DNA from: Selenomonadales bacterium
GTDB lineage: Bacteria; Bacillota; Negativicutes; RGIG982
Assembly (NCBI GenBank): GCA_017390595.1
Contig: JAFPBC010000104.1
Coordinates: 1-12,407, forward strand
Direction of reading: 5' to 3'
Length of the DNA: 12,407 nucleotides
Shown here: piece after piece, positions 1-5,997 of the stretch
How the letters are laid out: the number at the start of each line of letters is the position of its first letter
How positions within the stretch are numbered: position 1 is the stretch's first letter
Notes under the pieces: generated by a model
The model's input: only the letters and a program-made list of their open reading frames with translations
Told to the model about the DNA's origin: nothing
Databases searched by the model: none
Translations under genes and position numbers: made by a program

Positions 1-1
1 C

Positions 2-211
2 AGCGCGTTATCGCGTCCTGTAAACGTCGGCATCGTAACAGGCGGATTCCATATGAAAAGAGTGTTCGACCAACTTGCCAAACACTCTTTCTCAAACGAT
101 ATTCGATTCGTTACGATACCCGCTTACGGCGAGCACACGCACAAAGACGACTGGTACAACAACATCATGGGCTATCACATCGTACTTGCGGAATACGAAA
201 AATGCCGCTAA
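2..211 (+). CDS. C-terminal fragment of a DUF218 (YdcF/SanA/ElyC-like) protein
   Basis: This reading frame is open from the window edge and ends at TAA 209-211, giving the last 69 residues of a protein whose start lies to the left. The fragment has a short hydrophobic strand followed by G-G-F-H-M-K-R (VGIVTGGFHMKR), then a second strand leading to P-A-Y-G, and ends with a helix carrying a conserved-looking Glu. This resembles the C-terminal half of DUF218 proteins, where a 'VTS.FH..R' strand-loop precedes a basic helix. Members such as SanA, YdcF and ElyC are linked to envelope integrity or bind nucleotide-like ligands, but their chemistry is poorly defined. The gene is convergent with the glycosyltransferase and their stop codons interlock. 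The assignment rests on this short motif only. An internal ATG at 54 is not preceded by a good ribosome-binding site, so it is unlikely to be a real start. Confidence 0.6.
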   Translation, partial: SALSRPVNVGIVTGGFHMKRVFDQLAKHSFSNDIRFVTIPAYGEHTHKDDWYNNIMGYHIVLAEYEKCR

Positions 212-1209
212 TATTTCAGCCTGCGATAACAGGCGACAGCCGCATATAAGATATCGACATTTTGCCAGCCGACGACGCGCCTCATGATACGAAGCGACCC
301 CGACCGCAATCGTCCGTGCCAAAAATACGTCGGATACTCTGTGGTCGACAGCTTTTGGCAGAACGCTCTGCGCTCCGCGACCGACAGCCGAGGCCATGCC
401 TCGCACAAATGAGCCAGCGTATTGAAAAACTCGGTCTTCGCGTCCCACTCGACGAATCGTCTGCGTTCCTCCGCGCTTATGAAATACGGCTCGAGCATAG
501 CGACCTTCGCTCGATGGAGCCCCATGGCGATCTCCGCGAAATTTTCGATATACCGACTCGACAGCGACCCGTTATTACGCAGATAATATCGATAAAACCG
601 AGGCGATAACGTCGAGATACGGTCCGCGACTCGCAAGACCTCATAGTTGAACAAGCGGTCTTCTCCGAACCGCACCGCTTCATCAAAACGGATACCGTAT
701 GTATCGAGAAGCGAACGCTTGTACCACTTGTTCGCGTTCGAATAAACATACATCACCTTTTTTTGAATATATGTCCGCAAAAACGTATCGCCCGTATATT
801 CCTTATCCTCGAGCGCGGGCAGGCGGACTTCTTTCGCGCCGTTCGACGCGATAAAGTCTATCGAAAAGACGACCATGTCCGCTCCCGTCTTGCCGACACG
901 CTCCGCACACGCTTCAAACGCACCCGCGTCAAGCTCATCATCGCTGTCCATGAACGTGACATACGCTCCGCGGGCATAGCCAAGACCCAGATTACGGGCA
1001 GACGACACTCCGTGATTCTCCTGCGAAAAAACCTTGATACGCCTGTCACGGTTCGCATACGTTTCGCAAATGCCGAGCGACCCGTCGGTCGACCCGTCAT
1101 CAACGAGGATCAATTCCCAATCCGTATACGTCTGCGAAAGAACAGACTCGATCGCCTTCGGCAAAAAACGCTCCGCATTATAAACGGGAACGATCACAGA
1201 TACTGACAT
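208..1209 (-). CDS. Family 2 glycosyltransferase (GT-A fold)
   Basis: This is a 333-residue cytoplasmic or membrane-associated glycosyltransferase that would transfer a sugar from a nucleotide-sugar donor to a surface-polysaccharide or glycan acceptor. The N-terminus has the GT2 signature: SVIVPVYNAERFL (4-16), the nucleotide-binding VDDGSTDGS (36-44), a GVSSARNLGL-type segment (67-76), and the metal-binding DSDD at 88-91. The second half has FYRYYLRNNGSLSSRY, a stretch typical of capsule/LPS-type GT2 enzymes. I see no transmembrane helix. The start is set by GGAGGTG at 1215-1221, five bases before ATG. It sits downstream of the LysR gene on the same strand, 61 bp away, but a terminator hairpin occupies that gap. 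The acceptor and sugar cannot be inferred, and the neighbouring DUF218 fragment only hints at an envelope role. Confidence 0.88.
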   Translation of the reverse strand: MSVSVIVPVYNAERFLPKAIESVLSQTYTDWELILVDDGSTDGSLGICETYANRDRRIKVFSQENHGVSSARNLGLGYARGAYVTFMDSDDELDAGAFEACAERVGKTGADMVVFSIDFIASNGAKEVRLPALEDKEYTGDTFLRTYIQKKVMYVYSNANKWYKRSLLDTYGIRFDEAVRFGEDRLFNYEVLRVADRISTLSPRFYRYYLRNNGSLSSRYIENFAEIAMGLHRAKVAMLEPYFISAEERRRFVEWDAKTEFFNTLAHLCEAWPRLSVAERRAFCQKLSTTEYPTYFWHGRLRSGSLRIMRRVVGWQNVDILYAAVACYRRLKY

Positions 1210-1229
1210 ATCTACACCTCCGTATAACC

Positions 1230-1270
1230 AAAAAGCTATCTCTCGATCACTCGACAGATAGCTTTTTTTC
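1230..1270 (-). terminator. Intrinsic terminator downstream of the LysR gene (bidirectional)
   Basis: An 11-bp stem (AAAAGCTATCT with AGATAGCTTTT, 1231-1241 and 1256-1266) is extended by an inner TCGA/TCGA pairing. As minus-strand RNA this closes a GUGA loop of GNRA type. The minus-strand U-tail has 5 U. The plus-strand tail is longer (7 T), so the hairpin could also stop antisense transcription from the left. It starts right after the LysR stop codon and leaves only about 20 bases before the glycosyltransferase start. Confidence 0.8.
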
Positions 1271-2149
1271 TTATTTCTTCGTCAAATGGCTCGAGCAGAA
1301 ATCAATGAACGCACGACCCGCGCGCGAGATATAGCGGTCTTTTTTCCACGCGAGACCGATATCGATATAGAGCGGTTCCTCGAGCGGGATACCGACGATC
1401 TTGTCACTATCCTCGACCGTAACGCGCGGCAAGAACGATACACCGACCTTACGCGCAACGAGCCCTTTGATCGTCTCGACCTGGTTCGACGACAGAATGA
1501 TATTCGGCGTAATACCGAGCTCCTTGAACGCCATCATCAACACATGACGATGATACGAGCCCTTTTTCAGCATCGTGAGCGGTTCGCCCGCCAGCTCTTC
1601 AAGCGCGATCTTCTCACGCGATGCCAGGCGATGCGATACAGGCAAACAAACGACGATCTCTTCTTTTAAAATAGGCTGTGTCGACAACAGATTGCCGATA
1701 CCCGTCGTGATGACCATCCCGAGATCGAGCTCCCCATTCTCGAGCGCCTGTCGGATCGACATCGAACCGTCTTCTACGATCGACAACTCAAGCGACGGAT
1801 GATGCTGCTGGAAATGCGAAAATATCTTCGGGAACAGATACGCGCCGACGATAGGCGGTATCCCGATCTTGACGGCACCTTTTTGCAGATTCTTATAATC
1901 ATCGAGCTCTCGCACCGCGTCGCGGATATTCTCCAAGGCGACCTCGATACGCGACAAAAACACCTTCCCCTCGGGCGTCAGCGTAAGAAGCTTCTGACTG
2001 CGATCGAGAAGCTGTACCCCAAGCTCACTCTCGAGCTTCTGGATAGCGACCGTGATATTCGGCTGCGAAACATGAAGCCTCTGCGCCGCACGTGTGATGT
2101 TACGCAGACTGCTCGCCATATAAAAATACTCCAATTGGCGTAGTTCCAT
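1271..2149 (-). CDS. LysR-family transcriptional regulator
   Basis: This 292-residue DNA-binding regulator has the usual LysR length. The winged helix-turn-helix covers about residues 4-60 (NITRAAQRLHVSQPNIT, then LESELGVQLLDRS and LTPEG). A linker helix follows, then the effector-binding domain starting near residue 91 (GAVKIGIPPIVGAYLFP). The 'IPP..G..LFP' opening resembles the CidR/YwbI/CynR branch, but that resemblance is weak and does not identify an inducer. The start is fixed by GGAGGGG at 2156-2162, six bases before ATG. It is transcribed away from the zinc-type binding-protein gene across a 219-bp gap, so by the usual LysR habit it may act on that shared region and on itself. Transcription runs toward the glycosyltransferase, but a hairpin intervenes. 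Control of a metal-binding protein by a LysR protein would be unusual, so the target is uncertain. Confidence 0.92.
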   Translation of the reverse strand: MELRQLEYFYMASSLRNITRAAQRLHVSQPNITVAIQKLESELGVQLLDRSQKLLTLTPEGKVFLSRIEVALENIRDAVRELDDYKNLQKGAVKIGIPPIVGAYLFPKIFSHFQQHHPSLELSIVEDGSMSIRQALENGELDLGMVITTGIGNLLSTQPILKEEIVVCLPVSHRLASREKIALEELAGEPLTMLKKGSYHRHVLMMAFKELGITPNIILSSNQVETIKGLVARKVGVSFLPRVTVEDSDKIVGIPLEEPLYIDIGLAWKKDRYISRAGRAFIDFCSSHLTKK

Positions 2150-2235
2150 TTTCGTCCCCTCCGTTTGTTCGTACTGCCTGTTTCCGAACCATCGTATATG
2201 GATATATATTCTGCCTCGATCACGATATTCCTTCC

Positions 2236-2250
2236 ATAAATATCATTTAT
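2236..2250. promoter_or_regulatory. Perfect inverted repeat, candidate LysR-type operator
   Basis: ATAAATATCATTTAT is a perfect 6-3-6 inverted repeat. It contains ATAA-N7-TTAT, the spacing of a LysR-type T-N11-A dyad. It lies 87 bp upstream of the LysR start in the divergent gap, where such regulators commonly bind. A second overlapping small dyad (TTATCATAA, 2247-2255) follows it. The function is inferred from position and symmetry; AT-rich DNA gives such dyads by chance more often than mixed sequence does. Confidence 0.35.
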
Positions 2251-2298
2251 CATAAGGAAAATTTATTGTATTATTAGTTTTTTCTATTCTCTATTCTC

Positions 2299-2327
2299 TT
2301 GCTTCATGCATCCATTTGCTTTATACT
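2299..2327 (+). promoter_or_regulatory. Promoter of the zinc-type binding-protein gene
   Basis: A -10 box TATACT (2322-2327, one mismatch from consensus) lies 17 bp after a weak -35 TTGCTT (2299-2304). The predicted transcription start near 2334 leaves a leader of about 35 bases to the ATG at 2369. The -10 box lies inside the palindrome 2320-2334. Confidence 0.6.
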
Positions 2328-2334
2328 GTATAAA
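2320..2334. promoter_or_regulatory. 7-1-7 palindrome overlapping the -10 box, candidate metal-regulator operator
   Basis: TTTATACTGTATAAA is a perfect 15-bp inverted repeat with 7-1-7 geometry, placed across the -10 box of the binding-protein promoter so that a bound protein would block RNA polymerase. Fur-family sites (Fur, Zur, PerR) use 7-1-7 geometry, but the bases here are not the Zur consensus known from Bacillus (TCGTAATNATTACGA). A metal-dependent repressor is therefore an inference from geometry and gene context. Confidence 0.45.
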
Positions 2335-2368
2335 TAAGAATAATTCCCAATTAGGAGGAATATCCCCT

Positions 2369-3268
2369 ATGAAACGAATCCTCACCTTATTGTTATCGCT
2401 CTGTCTGATCGCCTGCTTCGTCGGCGGTTGTTCCACGAGCTCTGATACCCCACCGAAAAAAGCACGTTTCACCATCGTGACGAGCTTCTATCCGATGTAT
2501 ATCGACGCGCTTCAACTGACGAAAGACGTCCCCGGCGTCAAGGTCATCTGCCTGACGAAACCGCAAGTCGGCTGTCTGCACAACTACCAGCTGACGCCCG
2601 AGAATATCAAGACGCTCGAGCGTGCCGATCTTTTCATCGTCAACGGCGCGGGCATGGAATCATTCCTTGACAAAGCAGCGCGCACACGCCCCGATCTCGT
2701 GACGGTCGACGCGAGCCGCGACCTTCGTCTTATCACCGACAGCCACGGCCACGAGAACCCGCACGTATGGGTCAGCATACCGAACAAGATCCGCCAGATA
2801 GAGAACATCACAGGCCCCTTGACGGCGGCCGACCCCGAATATGCCGAAGCGTATCGCCATAACAGCAAACGCTATATCGGCGAGCTTTCCGCGATCCAAG
2901 CGAAGATGGACGACGCGGTACGCACCGCGACGAAAAAGTCGTTCGTTACGATGCACGAATCGTTCTTCTATCTTGCCAAAGACCTCGGTCTTACCGTCAC
3001 GGATGTCATCACCTCCGAGCACGGTCATGAGCCGTCTGCCAAAGATGTCGAAGAGTGTATCCGTTTGATGAAAGAGACGAATACCGAGATCATCTTCATC
3101 GAACCGCAATATCATGAAAAAACGGCACAGACCATCGCACGCGAAACGGGCGCGACGATCTACACGCTCGACCCTGTCGTAACGGGCGATATCACGTCCG
3201 ATTCGATGACCGACTACTTACGCAAGATGGAAGCCAACGCGCAAGTGCTCAAAGAAGCACTTCGCTAA
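2369..3268 (+). CDS. Zinc/manganese-type ABC substrate-binding lipoprotein (ZnuA/TroA family)
   Basis: This 299-residue lipoprotein should bind a divalent metal, most likely zinc, outside the inner membrane and hand it to a ZnuBC-type importer. Residues 1-21 form a lipoprotein signal (hydrophobic core, then V-G-G-C with lipidated C21). The expected metal ligands are visible at the spacing of TroA: H71 (GCLHNYQLTP), H132 (NPHVWVS), H196 (MHESFFY) and D268 (LDPV). Three His plus one Asp favours zinc over manganese sites, which usually replace the third His by Glu. A small His-rich turn (H126, H128) precedes the second ligand. The start is chosen at 2369 because TAGGAGGAA (2352-2360) lies just before it and the lipoprotein signal begins there; the in-frame ATG at 2306 lies upstream of the predicted transcript start. 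No ATPase or permease gene adjoins it, so it is an orphan here. Confidence 0.9.
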   Translation: MKRILTLLLSLCLIACFVGGCSTSSDTPPKKARFTIVTSFYPMYIDALQLTKDVPGVKVICLTKPQVGCLHNYQLTPENIKTLERADLFIVNGAGMESFLDKAARTRPDLVTVDASRDLRLITDSHGHENPHVWVSIPNKIRQIENITGPLTAADPEYAEAYRHNSKRYIGELSAIQAKMDDAVRTATKKSFVTMHESFFYLAKDLGLTVTDVITSEHGHEPSAKDVEECIRLMKETNTEIIFIEPQYHEKTAQTIARETGATIYTLDPVVTGDITSDSMTDYLRKMEANAQVLKEALR

Positions 3269-3303
3269 CAATGATTTCCATACGATCTTTTTACAAAAAA
3301 AGG

Positions 3304-3333
3304 TTGTCTCTGACCCACATATCGCTGTATAAT
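3304..3333 (+). promoter_or_regulatory. Promoter of the amidase gene
   Basis: A perfect -10 box TATAAT (3328-3333) follows TTGTCT (3304-3309), a partial -35, at 18 bp. The predicted start near 3340 coincides with the 5' foot of the hairpin 3340-3365, leaving a leader of about 62 bases before the amidase ATG. Confidence 0.6.
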
Positions 3334-3339
3334 AGTCAC

Positions 3340-3369
3340 AAAAGCTGTACCATGATACAGCTTTTTTCT
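3340..3369 (+). terminator. U-tailed hairpin between binding-protein gene and amidase
   Basis: AAAAGCTGTA (3340-3349) pairs with TACAGCTTTT (3356-3365) around a 6-base loop, followed by more T. It has the form of an intrinsic terminator for the upstream binding-protein transcript (stop codon 72 bp earlier). The strong -10 box just upstream would make it the first structure of the amidase mRNA instead, so its role is ambiguous. Confidence 0.6.
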
Positions 3370-3401
3370 TTGCACAAGTCAGACCCGAAAGGTGTTGTCC
3401 C

Positions 3402-4646
3402 ATGAAACGATATCTCACACTACTGCTTGTGATACTGCTGACCGCTGCGTTTTGCTCTGCGGCATTTGCCAATGCGCCCGCACAGAGCGCGCAAAATGCG
3501 CCAAGCACGCAAACCGCGCAGGATTTCAGCAGCAAGATCGCAGGCATGAATAAGATCTCCAATATCCGCATCGGTCACACGGGCGATAATATCCGCATCG
3601 TCGTCGACGGCTCGCAGAAGATCGCCTACCGCAGTTTTTCGCTGTCGAATCCCGACCGATTCGCCGTCGATATCCAGAACGCATGGCTCGCGCAGAGCGC
3701 ACCGCGCCAGATCCCCATACAAGGCTCGAAGTTCGTTCAGCAAGTACGTATCAGCCAGTTCGATGCCAAGACCGTCCGCATCGTCGTTGACGCGACCGTA
3801 TTCAGCGATCAGGTCAACATATTCGCATTGCCCGACCCGCACCGCCTCGTTATGGATTTCGGTAACGTCAACAAACCGCCCGCCAACATCCAAAAGGAAT
3901 TAGAGCGCGTACAGCAGACGATCGAAGCCGAGAAGAAGAGCGCCGAGCAAGCAAAAAAAGAGCCTGCCAAACAGTCGTCCAATCCATTTGAAATAGACTT
4001 CGAGATCATAGACGACCTTCCGCACGGAACGATCATCTATCCGCCCGATACCAAAGAAAAAGACAAGCCGAAAAAACACGCCAAACCGGGACTTCGCGGG
4101 AAAACGATCGTCGTCGATGCCGGTCACGGCGGTTCCGACTGCGGCGCTGTCGGCCAAAACGGTCTCCTTGAAAAAGACGTCACGCTCAAAGTTGCCCTTC
4201 GTCTCGAAAAATATCTGACCGAAGCAGGCGTAAAAGTCTTGATGACACGCAAAAAAGATGCCGATGTCGCCTACGCATACGCGACGACGAACGAAGAGCT
4301 CCAGGCACGCGTTGATGTCGGCAACAAAAACAACGCCGATCTCTTCCTCAGTATCCATATCGACTCGTTCGTCAATCCCGAAGCCAACGGTACGAGCGTC
4401 TACATCTACGATGACACCTACCTCGGAAAGTGTCTCCACGATGAGCTCATCGACCGCCTTGGGCGCAAAGACCGCGGCGTCAAGTTCGCCAACTTCTACG
4501 TACTTCGTAACACCGCGATGCCCGCCTCGCTCGTCGAGCTGATGTTCATCTCGAACGAAGAAGAAGAAGCGATCCTCCGTGAAGAAGATACCATCGAACG
4601 AGCGGCACGCGCCCTCTATGAAGGTCTTCGCACCTACTTCTTATAA
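3402..4646 (+). CDS. N-acetylmuramoyl-L-alanine amidase, AMIN plus Amidase_3
   Basis: This is a secreted 414-residue zinc amidase that cuts the bond between N-acetylmuramic acid and L-alanine in peptidoglycan, as in cell separation or wall turnover. Residues 1-24 are a Sec signal ending A-F-A-N-A. An AMIN domain (about 52-155, typical for targeting amidases to the wall or septum) is followed by a charged, helix-prone linker (about 160-195, rich in Glu, Lys, Gln and Ala) and a Lys-rich stretch (218-230). The Amidase_3 catalytic domain runs from about 233 to 414. Zinc ligands are H242 (DAGHGG), E257 (LLEKDV) and H319 (SIHIDSF); the catalytic Glu is E379 (LVELMFISN). All key residues are present, so it should be active. 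The ribosome-binding site AAAGGTG (3388-3394) lies seven bases before the start. It appears to be a single-gene unit, bounded by hairpins on both sides. Confidence 0.94.
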   Translation: MKRYLTLLLVILLTAAFCSAAFANAPAQSAQNAPSTQTAQDFSSKIAGMNKISNIRIGHTGDNIRIVVDGSQKIAYRSFSLSNPDRFAVDIQNAWLAQSAPRQIPIQGSKFVQQVRISQFDAKTVRIVVDATVFSDQVNIFALPDPHRLVMDFGNVNKPPANIQKELERVQQTIEAEKKSAEQAKKEPAKQSSNPFEIDFEIIDDLPHGTIIYPPDTKEKDKPKKHAKPGLRGKTIVVDAGHGGSDCGAVGQNGLLEKDVTLKVALRLEKYLTEAGVKVLMTRKKDADVAYAYATTNEELQARVDVGNKNNADLFLSIHIDSFVNPEANGTSVYIYDDTYLGKCLHDELIDRLGRKDRGVKFANFYVLRNTAMPASLVELMFISNEEEEAILREEDTIERAARALYEGLRTYFL

Positions 4647-4654
4647 GAAAAGCC

Positions 4655-4686
4655 AAAGAGCGACCATCAAATACGGTCGCTCTTTT
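4655..4686 (+). terminator. Intrinsic terminator of the amidase gene
   Basis: An 11-bp perfect stem (AAAGAGCGACC 4655-4665 with GGTCGCTCTTT 4675-4685) has a 9-base loop and a short T run. It begins 9 bases after the amidase stop codon. Confidence 0.85.
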
Positions 4687-4735
4687 CGTTTGCCGGCATC
4701 TCATCTCCCCCTGACGAGAAAGGCTTGACAGATAT

Positions 4736-4772
4736 AAAAAAACAGCACCGCGTCACGCAGTGCTATTTTTTT
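4736..4772 (-). terminator. Bidirectional terminator overlapping the stop codon of the secreted-protein gene
   Basis: AGCAC (4744-4748) pairs with GTGCT (4760-4764), with an inner GCG/CGC pairing, flanked by seven A on one side and seven T on the other. It would therefore work in both directions. Its main client is the minus-strand gene starting at 5287, whose TAG (4763-4765) lies in the stem. It also separates that gene from the convergent amidase gene. Confidence 0.8.
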
Positions 4773-5287
4773 ATGCCTCTGAAATTCGGAAGTACACGAA
4801 GCGATTTCACACTTTCGAACAAGCTGCGAAGTTCCGAGCTCGTCATCGGTGCTTTCGTTATGCGCCCGAAGCCGTACATCAATTTGCCTGTGAAGGCGGT
4901 TACAAGATAAGAATAATTGCCATTGTGTCTCCCTGCCATGAGCATGACAGGATACTTGCCGCTTCGGTCGATCTCTACCGCATCGCATCGTTGACGCCAG
5001 TCGGTGACGCCTCTGTTCTCCATTTCGCATATCTCCTCGGACGATTTGGTGAGGAGCCGCTCGTGATACTTCTGTTCGGTGATGACGACGCCCCATGAGT
5101 TCCCCGTCGGGAACATCAAAAGATTCGCCCCGTTCACCTGTCGGAGTGTCGGTTTGGCAGGCAGTTCCATCGAAAAACCGAGCTCTTTGCTCTCGAAGTG
5201 GTATGCCTCAACACTCGTCGGCATGAAAATCAGCGCGCCCAGTACCGCGATCAAGCATAATACGCGGCTCGGCCAACCTGTTTTCAC
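4763..5287 (-). CDS. Small secreted protein of unknown function, paralogue of the 5438-5956 gene
   Basis: This 174-residue protein has a Sec signal (basic start, hydrophobic core, likely cleavage after V-E-A at residue 28), giving a mature periplasmic or secreted domain of about 146 residues. The mature part begins YHFESKELGFSMELPAKP, a pattern ('aromatic strand, L-G-F-x-M-E-x-P') reminiscent of the PsbP/DcrB-like fold, though that is only a guess. Two cysteines (C87, C101) remain in the mature chain and could form a disulfide. The start is a GTG at 5285-5287 with a modest GAGGT (5298-5302) ten bases upstream. Length, signal and C-terminal helix (SLFESVKSLRVL) match the gene just upstream on the same strand, which looks like a duplicate. 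It is separated from that gene by a terminator, so it probably has its own promoter. I do not recognise a function. Confidence 0.8.
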   Translation of the reverse strand: MKTGWPSRVLCLIAVLGALIFMPTSVEAYHFESKELGFSMELPAKPTLRQVNGANLLMFPTGNSWGVVITEQKYHERLLTKSSEEICEMENRGVTDWRQRCDAVEIDRSGKYPVMLMAGRHNGNYSYLVTAFTGKLMYGFGRITKAPMTSSELRSLFESVKSLRVLPNFRGIKK

Positions 5288-5329
5288 TTTCGATCCAACC
5301 TCTTTTCTGATGCATAAATAATATGATTT

Positions 5330-5343
5330 CGTAGAATTCTACG
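5330..5343. promoter_or_regulatory. Perfect 14-bp palindrome upstream of the secreted-protein gene
   Basis: CGTAGAATTCTACG is perfectly self-complementary and lies 43 bp upstream of the GTG start, between the upstream gene's terminator and an AT-rich stretch holding a plausible -10 (TATTAT, 5318-5323, minus strand). It therefore sits roughly at the -35 position, where an operator would act. No convincing -35 hexamer is visible. Its outer arms (CGTA...TACG) recall Zur-type sites, but the spacing is one base longer, so no regulator is assigned. Confidence 0.35.
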
Positions 5344-5399
5344 CAGCCGCGACCTTCTCCTGCCGACTTTTTTACTGCCGAAAAATATTTTTACGCACG

Positions 5400-5428
5400 A
5401 AAAAAGACGCTCCCGAAGAAGCGTCTTG
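5400..5428 (-). terminator. Intrinsic terminator with UUCG loop
   Basis: On the minus strand GACGCTTC pairs with GGAGCGTC around a UUCG tetraloop (closed by C-G, one U-G wobble) and is followed by a run of 7 U (plus-strand A 5400-5406). It lies just after the stop codon of the 5438-5956 gene. Confidence 0.9.
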
Positions 5429-5437
5429 TCATCATTT

Positions 5438-5956
5438 TTATTTCGTGAACTGAAGCGTTTTGAGAGAGTTGAGGAAGTCTGTTCTGTCCGCGTCGGAGAT
5501 CTTGTCACCTGCGAGGCGAAGGACGGTGCAGATCGTTTTTTCGCTCAATACGCTTGCCGATACCATGTAGTGCTGTTTGTTGCGGGCTTCGGCAAAGAGG
5601 ATGGGGTTGTTGCCGTCTTTTACCCAGAATACATCGATGAGCTGTACGCCCATGTCTTTTTGCCATGCGGACATCTGCTGTTTGACTTCGATGTCGGGTT
5701 TTTGGAGATAGGCATCGTAGTCTGCTTTGGACATCTGCTGCGGTGCAACTTGCACGACGATGAGATGGTTTTCAAAGAGCATCTGTTCCGCGTTGCCGCT
5801 GGCTTGGCTTTTGATCGGGTCGAGCGTCATTTCCATGGTGACGCCGAGATCGGGGTTATTATACGTGTACGCTTCGGCATCGGGTGCCATCGCGCCGAAC
5901 GCCGTTACCATGACGAGTGCCATGACGGCTGTTTTTGCTTTTTTGATCCAGTTCAT
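5438..5956 (-). CDS. Small secreted protein of unknown function, paralogue of the 4763-5287 gene
   Basis: This 172-residue protein has a Sec signal (MNWIKKAKTA start, hydrophobic core, likely cleavage after A-E-A at residue 29). The mature part opens with YTYNNPDLGVTMEM and ends with DFLNSLKTLQF. These match the opening and closing segments of the neighbouring 174-residue protein at nearly the same residue numbers, and a central pair also aligns (PILFAEARNKQHYMVSA against PVMLMAGRHNGNYSYLVTA). The two are therefore probably diverged duplicates. A PsbP/DcrB-like fold is possible but not shown. The start is fixed by GAGGAGGA (5963-5970). It lies 83 bp downstream of the ABC ATPase gene on the same strand with no terminator between, yet it has its own promoter, so it may be transcribed both alone and as the tail of the ABC operon. 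Confidence 0.82.
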   Translation of the reverse strand: MNWIKKAKTAVMALVMVTAFGAMAPDAEAYTYNNPDLGVTMEMTLDPIKSQASGNAEQMLFENHLIVVQVAPQQMSKADYDAYLQKPDIEVKQQMSAWQKDMGVQLIDVFWVKDGNNPILFAEARNKQHYMVSASVLSEKTICTVLRLAGDKISDADRTDFLNSLKTLQFTK

Positions 5957-5984
5957 TTCAGTTCCTCCTCTAAGTCAGATCATC

Positions 5985-5997
5985 TATCATTATGATA
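5985..5997. promoter_or_regulatory. Palindrome covering the -10 box of the 5438-5956 gene
   Basis: TATCATTATGATA is a perfect 6-1-6 inverted repeat whose left arm, on the minus strand, is the -10 box. The placement suits a repressor operator. The ATGATA/TATCAT arms loosely recall Fur-type sequences, but the regulator is unknown. Confidence 0.4.

Noticed and set aside
2284..2297. Tandem CTATTCT repeat upstream of the binding-protein promoter
   Set aside because: Only two copies in a pyrimidine-rich stretch; this could easily arise by chance.
5426..5995. A 189-codon plus-strand open frame opposite the first secreted-protein gene
   Set aside because: It covers the terminator, coding region and promoter of a gene with a signal peptide, a good ribosome-binding site and a paralogue next door.
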